NCBI GenBank assembly: GCA_027886975.1
Contig: JAPCJK010000005.1
Coordinates: 1-45,960, forward strand
Origin: Nitrososphaerota archaeon
GTDB taxonomy: Archaea; Thermoproteota; Nitrososphaeria; Nitrososphaerales; Gagatemarchaeaceae
DNA length: 45,960 bases
Reading direction: 5' to 3'
Within the stretch, counting starts at the first letter, position 1, and each line of letters begins with the position of its first letter. Position numbers and translations under genes: made by a program. Below the pieces are notes generated by a model. It did not search any database. It was not told where the DNA came from and saw nothing but the letters and a program-made list of their open reading frames with translations. Below are positions 40,067 to 45,960 of the stretch, one piece after another.

Positions 40067-40891
40067 TTGGAATCGGCTGCCGACATGAAGGCTCCAGTCG
40101 TAGAAGCAAAGGACGTGCACAAGAACTTCGGGACGGTCCAGGCCCTCGCGGGCTTGAGTCTGAAAGTCATGCCCGGAGAAATCTACGGCCTTCTTGGGCC
40201 CAACGGGGCTGGCAAGAGCACCATGATCAAGATAATCACAGGCCTCTCAGAGCAGAGCTCAGGCGAAGTGCGGGTGCTGGGCCTCGACCCCAGGGAAAGT
40301 CCACTCGAAGTGAAGTCGAAAATCGGGTACGTACCCGAGACGACAATGCTGTACGAATCCCTGAGCCCGAGGGATTTTTTCGAGTTCGTCGTGTCGGTAA
40401 GGAAACTCGATAAGAAAACTGCCAACGACAGGGTTTCAAAACTCGCAACGGCGTTCGGCTTGGAGGAATACTACGACTCCCCGATAGCGACGCTCTCCAT
40501 GGGGACTAAACAGAAGGTTACCATTATCGCATCGCTGATTCACGAGCCCCCACTCTTGGTCCTTGATGAACCGATGAACGGCCTAGATGCCAAGAGCAGC
40601 CGAATATTCAAGGATGTGATTTCACTCCAATCACAGCGCCCCGGGCGCGCGGTCGTGTTTTCCACCCACATCATGGAGGTCGCCGAACATCTTTGCACGA
40701 GGATAGGCATCATCTACAAAGGGTCCATCGTCGCTGAGGGTTCCATGGACCAGCTCAGGGCTGGGGTGACGACCTCTGGAGGAGGCCAAGCGACTCTCGA
40801 AGAGGTATTTCTGCATCTCACCCACGAGGAAGAGGAGGTCGCTGAGACATCGCGGGCGCTTCGTGAAGCCTTCTCGACCCCCACGGTGTAG
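40067..40891 (+). CDS. ABC transporter ATP-binding protein
   Basis: 274 residues. Walker A GPNGAGKST (44-52), Q-loop region IGYVPET, a degenerate signature LSMGTKQK, Walker B LLVLDEPM and switch His in STHIMEV. The DrrA/NatA-like family drives export. Start TTG 40067, 30 bases after TATA-like CTTTAATTC. The permease starts 6 bases after the stop. Confidence 0.92.
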   Translation: MESAADMKAPVVEAKDVHKNFGTVQALAGLSLKVMPGEIYGLLGPNGAGKSTMIKIITGLSEQSSGEVRVLGLDPRESPLEVKSKIGYVPETTMLYESLSPRDFFEFVVSVRKLDKKTANDRVSKLATAFGLEEYYDSPIATLSMGTKQKVTIIASLIHEPPLLVLDEPMNGLDAKSSRIFKDVISLQSQRPGRAVVFSTHIMEVAEHLCTRIGIIYKGSIVAEGSMDQLRAGVTTSGGGQATLEEVFLHLTHEEEEVAETSRALREAFSTPTV

Positions 40892-40896
40892 AACGC

Positions 40897-42567
40897 TTGA
40901 ACCTCCGAGAGGCCTGGCGGCTCAGCAAGACTCCATACATCGAGCTCGTCTTCAGGTCGGCCGTCATGACAAGGGGGTCCATGGGAGGATTCGGGTTTGG
41001 AAGTCCTGCCCGGAGGGTCAAGTCAATCACCAGAGGGGCACTAATCGGCAAGGTCATCATCACAGCGTTCATTGCGCTCGGAGCCATTTTCGCCTTTTAC
41101 CAATTTGCGATTAGCAGAACTGCCGCTGCTCTAGTCACTGGGGTCACCCTGAGCCTCGCCATCAGCCTCGGGTACACTGTCCTATACTCGCTGCAGGTGC
41201 TCCCCTCCTTCTCGGGAGCTGGGCCCTACGCCCTCCTATCGACTATGCCTCTAGGTCGAAAGGACCTGTCATTATTGGCCCTGCTTTCGGTCATAAGAAC
41301 GTTCGATTCCATGATTGTGGCCGCGATCGTTGTTCAGGTGACCGTCATCGCTTACCTGACCTTCTCACCCTTGGCCACGGCCGCCATGGCGCTGGTGTCG
41401 GTCGCAAACGCCGTCTTCGGGGTCACAATATCCCTGGGGCTCGCCGGGCTCTTCCAGAGGAACATCACCAGTGGAGGCAGGGGGAAGAGGGCCACCCTCT
41501 CGAGGTTCCTTTTCCTCATTTCCTGGGGTCTGGCGGCGGCGAGTTTCGGGTTCGTCTTCAGTCTGATCCAGTACATCTTCCCCGCTCTCGAAAGTGCAAT
41601 CTCAGGGTCGTTGTCAACGACCTCTATTCCGATTCTCTTCGCTGTGGTGCACCCGTTCTCTGCTGGCCTGGCCCTTGCTTCGCTCGTGTTTCCTACGCTG
41701 GCCTCTGCCTCACCAACACTGGGACTGGCGACATCCTTGTCCTTCGTCGCCATGGCAGGGTATCTGATGCTCGCTTACTTTGCGGGGAGGAAGGCTCTGA
41801 GCATCACCGACAGAGTTTCGCAACAACAGGCAGCGACCATTGTCAGACAAAGAGCAACGGAATTCATCCTCAGACTAAGGAGGCCCATTCCGGCCTACGT
41901 GCTCAAGGATACGAGGATTGCATCGAAGAACCCGTCGACAGCCTTTGTCTTCGCCTTACCTGTTTTCGAGACCGTCATCATCGCGTTTAGCTTGAGCCAG
42001 GCCGAGGTTCTTGGGACGACGGCAATTCTTGGCGCCACCTCCCTAGGTTGCTTCTTCGCGCTGATCTCTGCGTCGGTCCTCTTGAACACCGAGGGCTCGG
42101 GCCTCGATTACACTTTTTCATTGCCGTTGAACGCCCGGCTGATAATCCTAGCCAAATCAGTCATTTCGACCGTGGCTTACCTCCCCGTCCCTGCGGCCAT
42201 AGGGGTGCTCCTTGTCTTTGCCCTTCCGTCGGCCTTATGGTTGGTCGTCATACCGGTGATCCAAATCTTGGCCGTGTCGGCGGCCTCAAGTGCCGAACTT
42301 GCTTTCTTCATAAGGAGCTACAAGAAGAAAGGAGGGAGTCAAACGTCTCGGGGGGTCCAAACCCGAGGGCTGAACTTGATGTCCGCGGGCGACCTCGCGA
42401 GGCTCTTGGGCGCCCTGGCCGTGGCTGGCGGGATTGCCCTTGGGCCCCTGGGGGTATACGCAGGCACATACTTCGTGACTCAGAGTAACACTCTCGCGGT
42501 CGCCTCGCAAGCCCTTGTGGCGCTGGCGGAGCTCATAGTCGTTCAGCTTTACCTTAGACGAATGTGA
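40897..42567 (+). CDS. ABC transporter permease, about 12 helices
   Basis: 556 residues with roughly 12 hydrophobic helices, from IGKVIITAFIALGAIFAF on, and a basic N-terminal segment. No soluble domain. With the ATPase it forms an export-type ABC transporter resembling ABC-2 family exporters of unknown substrate. Start TTG 40897. The beta-propeller gene follows after 84 bases and may belong to the same unit. Confidence 0.8.
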   Translation: MNLREAWRLSKTPYIELVFRSAVMTRGSMGGFGFGSPARRVKSITRGALIGKVIITAFIALGAIFAFYQFAISRTAAALVTGVTLSLAISLGYTVLYSLQVLPSFSGAGPYALLSTMPLGRKDLSLLALLSVIRTFDSMIVAAIVVQVTVIAYLTFSPLATAAMALVSVANAVFGVTISLGLAGLFQRNITSGGRGKRATLSRFLFLISWGLAAASFGFVFSLIQYIFPALESAISGSLSTTSIPILFAVVHPFSAGLALASLVFPTLASASPTLGLATSLSFVAMAGYLMLAYFAGRKALSITDRVSQQQAATIVRQRATEFILRLRRPIPAYVLKDTRIASKNPSTAFVFALPVFETVIIAFSLSQAEVLGTTAILGATSLGCFFALISASVLLNTEGSGLDYTFSLPLNARLIILAKSVISTVAYLPVPAAIGVLLVFALPSALWLVVIPVIQILAVSAASSAELAFFIRSYKKKGGSQTSRGVQTRGLNLMSAGDLARLLGALAVAGGIALGPLGVYAGTYFVTQSNTLAVASQALVALAELIVVQLYLRRM

Positions 42568-42651
42568 GCCCGCAAGCTGCCCCTGTTCGTAGTTCTAGAA
42601 CACTCGTTCTCCGCTCTAGGCTTTACTCCCCGTCGTTCGGATAGTCTGGAC

Positions 42652-44673
42652 ATGGGTGCGGCTCCACTGAAGGGAACTTGGCGACCAGAAGTGGCCGTCT
42701 TCATGGGAGCTATCATAGGGGTAGCGACTGTGGTTGCGATCTTCGCACTCGTAGCGCCTCCGATGGTCTCCCCCGGCGGCCCAACGAGCAACGCTCTCCC
42801 TCAGAACCTTAGCGCGTTCGAAAGCGATTCACTGCTCCAGCAGTACGTCACCGCGAACGCGAAGAGCGCGCAGCAGTACAGCAGGTGGGGGATTGGGTTT
42901 GGAGGCGGCCTGATGTTCAAGGGCGGGTTGCCGGTCGGGGGAGTGGCGAATGGTGCACCTGCAATATTGGCCGCAGTGAGTTCTGATAATTCGGCTGTTT
43001 CGTTCACCGGGACCAACGTCCAAGTCCAAGGCGTGGACGAACCTGACAGAGTGAAGACAGATGGTACTCATCTCTTTGTCTCGACGCAGAATTCCGTATC
43101 GATAATCAACGCCTACCCACCGAGCTCCGCAGCGGTCCTTTCCACGCTCAAATTCCCGAACGCCAACGTGATCGGGCTAGAGATGACCAAGGACCGCCTG
43201 ATGGTCATCGATCAGAAGAGTGGAAGTGGTATCACGTATCAGAAGAATGGTGGCGGTATCATGTACCAGAAGACTAGTGGCGCATCGGTTGTGGAGTTGC
43301 TTTTGTACGATGTTTCTAATCTCAATTCGCCCAAGCTGATGCAAAACGAGAGCATACCCGGGGCCTATGTCGCTGCGCGGCTCGCCGATGGATACGTGTA
43401 CGCTGTGGTCCAGCAGCCCTCGTACGTCTTCAGTGGCCAGGGCAACGCCACGGCGGTGATGCCGATGGCATCCAACAACGGGACCGCGGCACAGCTGCCT
43501 GCGTCTTCCGTCTACTACACCAACAATACGGCCCAAATCAGCTACTACACCATAATCCCGAGCATAAGCATGGCGACGGGCAAGGAGAACGCCGTTACTG
43601 TCCTGACAGGGCCCTCGGCCACGGTCTATGTTTCGACGTCGAACGTCTACGTGGTCTACACCAACTATCCAGACCTGTTCTCCACCCATGGGATCGTCGG
43701 TGATGTCTACACTGGCGGAGTGGTATCGGTGTCCGACGTCCAGCAGGCCCAGAACAGCACAGTCCTGAGGGCTGCCTACTCGAGCGGGTCCGTCGTCGTG
43801 AAGGCTGCCGGAGTGGTGCCTGGGTCGGTCCTCAACCAGTTCTCGCTCGACGAGTACAATGGAAACTTCAGAGTCGCCACCGGAAGGTTCGCGGTCGTCG
43901 GTGGCTCGGCCACGAGAAGCAATGACGTCTACGTGCTGGACTTGGGGATGAACCAGGTATCTGCCTTGAGGAACATCGCCCCCGGCGAGAACATCTACGC
44001 GGTCCGATTCGTCGGGAGCATGGGGTACGTGGTCACATTCCAGCAGATCGACCCCCTCTTCGTGATATCGTTCAAGGATGTGGCTAAACCAGTCATACTC
44101 AGCGAGCTGAAAGTGTCGGGATATTCGGATTATCTGCATCCTCTTCCAGGAGGATATCTGATTGGAGTCGGGAAGGACGCGGTCCCATCGTCAACGATAC
44201 AGAACGTGGCCTTCTACCTTGGGCTCAAGCTCTCCCTCTTCAGGGTCTTTGACAACGGCACCTCGATCCAAGTCTCCAAGCTGCTTATCGGGGACAGGGG
44301 AACCGACTCCCCGGTCCTGACCGACCACCTGGCCTTCACCTTCGATTCGACGAGGAACGTCACTATCATCCCGCTGACGCTCTACAAGGTAACCGGGACC
44401 CAGAGTAACTGCTCGGGTTGTATACCCCCGTATGGCGACCCCGTCTGGCAGGGAGTCTACGTCATCCAAGTGACTAGCAGTGGTTTCAACATTCTAGGAA
44501 GAGTGTCGCAGTACTCGGGGAGCCTGAACTTCGGCGACTCTGCGAACGACAATCTCCAGATCGACCGGAGCGTGATAATCGGGGACTACCTCTACACGAT
44601 ATCGCAGGGCGAAGTGATGGTCAGCACCCTCTCCTCGTTCTCCACTGTGGCGACGGTGCCACTCCCTCAGTAG
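42652..44673 (+). CDS. Secreted C-terminal beta-propeller protein
   Basis: 673 residues. An N-terminal membrane helix (about 13-37) is followed by the family start NVQVQGVDEPDRVKTDGTHL and SIINAYPP, the hallmark of the archaeal/bacterial secreted beta-propeller family distantly related to WD40. Repeats of blades continue to the end. There is an internal near-duplication, ITYQKNGGG and IMYQKTSG, in the first blade. Many Asn-x-Ser/Thr sites suggest glycosylation outside the cell. Position after an ABC exporter suggests a shared role. Confidence 0.85.
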   Translation: MGAAPLKGTWRPEVAVFMGAIIGVATVVAIFALVAPPMVSPGGPTSNALPQNLSAFESDSLLQQYVTANAKSAQQYSRWGIGFGGGLMFKGGLPVGGVANGAPAILAAVSSDNSAVSFTGTNVQVQGVDEPDRVKTDGTHLFVSTQNSVSIINAYPPSSAAVLSTLKFPNANVIGLEMTKDRLMVIDQKSGSGITYQKNGGGIMYQKTSGASVVELLLYDVSNLNSPKLMQNESIPGAYVAARLADGYVYAVVQQPSYVFSGQGNATAVMPMASNNGTAAQLPASSVYYTNNTAQISYYTIIPSISMATGKENAVTVLTGPSATVYVSTSNVYVVYTNYPDLFSTHGIVGDVYTGGVVSVSDVQQAQNSTVLRAAYSSGSVVVKAAGVVPGSVLNQFSLDEYNGNFRVATGRFAVVGGSATRSNDVYVLDLGMNQVSALRNIAPGENIYAVRFVGSMGYVVTFQQIDPLFVISFKDVAKPVILSELKVSGYSDYLHPLPGGYLIGVGKDAVPSSTIQNVAFYLGLKLSLFRVFDNGTSIQVSKLLIGDRGTDSPVLTDHLAFTFDSTRNVTIIPLTLYKVTGTQSNCSGCIPPYGDPVWQGVYVIQVTSSGFNILGRVSQYSGSLNFGDSANDNLQIDRSVIIGDYLYTISQGEVMVSTLSSFSTVATVPLPQ

Positions 44674-44676
44674 AAT

Positions 44677-45660
44677 TCATTCGTGGCCGAGGACCCGATG
44701 GGGCCGATACGGCTCCTCTAGCCTTTTCATGTCATCGGCCTTCAGTCGTATGTCAACTGCCTCGGCGAGCTCTTCCAGCTGCCCGACCTTCGTCGGACCG
44801 ATGATGGGCGAAGCGACGTCCTTTTTGTGCATCAGCCAGGCGAGCGCCAGCTGCGCAGGCTTGGCCCCCTTCTCCTTGGCAACCTCCTCCAACCGCTCGA
44901 CAACGTCGAAGTCCTCCGGCCTGAAGTACCTCTTTCCCAAGAGGTCGTCTGTCTTGTACCTGATGCTCGCTGGCTTCGACTTCCGCTTGTACTTGCCCGT
45001 CAGGAATCCTCTTCCCAGTGGGCTCCATGGAATAATCGGAATCCTCTCTTCTCTGCAGAGGGGTATCATCTCCCTCTCCTCCTCCCTATACGCCAGGTTA
45101 TAGTGGTCCTGCATCGTCTCGAACCTCTCAAGACCCAGCCTGTCGCTGGTGAACAGGGCCTTCGCGAACTGCCAAGCCCACATGCTCGACCCGCCGAGAT
45201 GGTCGACGGCGTTCTGCTTTCTCACGGCGTCGGTGAGAGTCTTGAGCACTTGGTCGATGGGCGTCTTGTAGTCCCAGCGGTGAATCTGGTAGAGGTCTAC
45301 CCTGTCTGTCTTCAGATTCGCGAGGGACCTCTTCAGATTCCTAGTGATATGCTTCCTGCCCAGCCCCGTGTCGTCGGGGGCTTCGCCAGTGGGGAGGCCG
45401 ACCTTGGTGGCGAGGACAACCTGGTTCCTCCTTCCATGCAGGGCCCTGCCGACTATCTGCTCTGATTTCCCGTTCGAGTAGACGTCGGCGGTATCGAAGA
45501 AATTGATTCCCAAGTCGATGGCCCTGTCGATAACCCGTTTCGAATCTTCGTAGCCGAGACTCCATTCGTAGCCTTCGGCGTCAGGCCCTCCGAAACTCAT
45601 ACAGCCGATGCACAGCCTCGAGACCTTCAGACCTGTGCTCCCCAGTGTGGTGTATCTCAC
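44677..45660 (-). CDS. Aldo/keto reductase (3 of 3)
   Basis: 327 residues of another AKR subfamily than the two shorter ones: tetrad Asp (FFDTADVY), Tyr, Lys (VLATKVGLP), His (YQIHRWD). The C-terminal VASPIIGPTKVGQLEELAEA binds NADP. The start CIGCMSFGGP is typical of AKR12-like/YajO proteins. Convergent with the beta-propeller gene (4-base gap). Substrate unknown. Confidence 0.88.
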   Translation of the reverse strand: MRYTTLGSTGLKVSRLCIGCMSFGGPDAEGYEWSLGYEDSKRVIDRAIDLGINFFDTADVYSNGKSEQIVGRALHGRRNQVVLATKVGLPTGEAPDDTGLGRKHITRNLKRSLANLKTDRVDLYQIHRWDYKTPIDQVLKTLTDAVRKQNAVDHLGGSSMWAWQFAKALFTSDRLGLERFETMQDHYNLAYREEEREMIPLCREERIPIIPWSPLGRGFLTGKYKRKSKPASIRYKTDDLLGKRYFRPEDFDVVERLEEVAKEKGAKPAQLALAWLMHKKDVASPIIGPTKVGQLEELAEAVDIRLKADDMKRLEEPYRPHRVLGHE

Positions 45661-45715
45661 GCGGGACCGGCTCCACCCCGACCTTCGTTAAAGGATTCTC
45701 GGCAATCTTTTTCCT

Positions 45716-45960
45716 ATGGCTGCGACAGGCCGACTTTGCATGGCGGTACTCAAGCCGAAGGAACTCAACTTCCTCAAGGCCCACGAATTGTGCAGGCTGG
45801 CCACTGCGTCCAAGGACGCAAGGCCCCACGTTGTCCCTGTGATCTACGCCCTCGACGGGGAGAACATCGTCATCGCCGTCGATTACAAGACGAAGAAACT
45901 CAAGAACCTAAGGGAGAACAAGAAGGTGGCGTTGTTGGTGGACGAGTACAGGCCCAACAG
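45716..45960 (+). CDS. FMN-binding split-barrel protein (PNPOx-like), cut by window end
   Basis: The first 81 codons are present. ATG 45716 follows TATA-like GTTAAAGG by about 25 bases; ATG 45740 is an alternative. LNFLKAHELCRLATASKDARPHVVPVIYALDGENIVIA is divided here only for reading: ELCRLATASKDARPHVVPV and YALDGENIVIAVDYKTKK match the pyridoxamine-phosphate oxidase-like flavin or F420 family. Confidence 0.82.
   Translation, partial: MAATGRLCMAVLKPKELNFLKAHELCRLATASKDARPHVVPVIYALDGENIVIAVDYKTKKLKNLRENKKVALLVDEYRPN

Overview
The window is a stretch of an archaeal chromosome. The evidence is the 5' end of an archaeal 16S rRNA gene at the left edge (minus strand), an archaeal informational gene set (aRF1, Alba, RPA with OB folds, archaeal ValRS, a PriL-like primase subunit, Y-family DNA polymerase, fused 2-oxoacid:ferredoxin oxidoreductase), tRNA genes split by introns with bulge-helix-bulge motifs, and TATA boxes about 25-30 bases upstream of start codons, which implies that many mRNAs are leaderless. 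The G+C content is moderately high. The gene content fits a TACK archaeon best (Nitrososphaeria/Thaumarchaeota-like), but I cannot place it more closely from sequence alone. I see no CRISPR array, insertion sequence or prophage.

Layout. 0-5.8 kb: 16S rRNA start, a small membrane protein, and a compact cluster (Rieske protein + FAD oxidoreductase, secreted anchored protein, DUF420-like membrane protein, DUF1059 protein, 3-TM protein, winged-helix regulator + BtpA). Four promoters in this cluster carry the same two-copy element GATTTGGG-N3-GATTTGGG just upstream of the TATA box, so it looks like one local regulon. 5.8-11.7 kb: rhomboid protease, NTP phosphatase, 2-oxoacid:ferredoxin oxidoreductase (beta and fused gamma/alpha), AbrB-PhoU regulator, MOSC protein. 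11.8-14.3 kb: a two-intron tRNA-Leu, two adjacent frameshifted genes, a terpenoid-cyclase-like protein and a small DUF2795-like protein. 14.4-21.5 kb: DUF885 peptidase, ICL/PEPM enzyme, a second DUF1059-like protein, CNNM/CBS protein, UMP kinase, aRF1 (with a short upstream ORF) and a secreted DUF4382 protein. 21.5-29.1 kb: membrane-anchored HTH regulator, YchF-like GTPase, PriL-like protein, aldo/keto reductase, QueT-QueC pair, valyl-tRNA synthetase and a tiny zinc-knuckle protein.

29.1-36.2 kb: aldo/keto reductase, a two-intron tRNA-Thr, SWIM protein + DNA polymerase IV operon, a signal peptidase followed upstream by two secreted beta-rich proteins (a possible surface-filament locus), tRNA-Pro, membrane cupredoxin and a divergent HTH protein. 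36.2-46 kb: a 27-residue peptide with eight cysteines, Alba, class-III aminotransferase, RPA, a 43-residue membrane peptide, tRNA-Met (two introns) and tRNA-Thr, an ABC transporter with a secreted beta-propeller protein, a third aldo/keto reductase, and the start of an FMN-binding split-barrel protein cut by the window end.

The observations I rate highest are the shared promoter element at 2.2-4.6 kb; the density and unusual positions of tRNA introns (eight introns in five tRNA genes, at 30/31, 32/33, 37/38 and 59/60); the signal-peptidase/secreted-protein cluster; and several unlisted small genes (cysteine-rich peptide, zinc-knuckle peptide, single-TM peptide).
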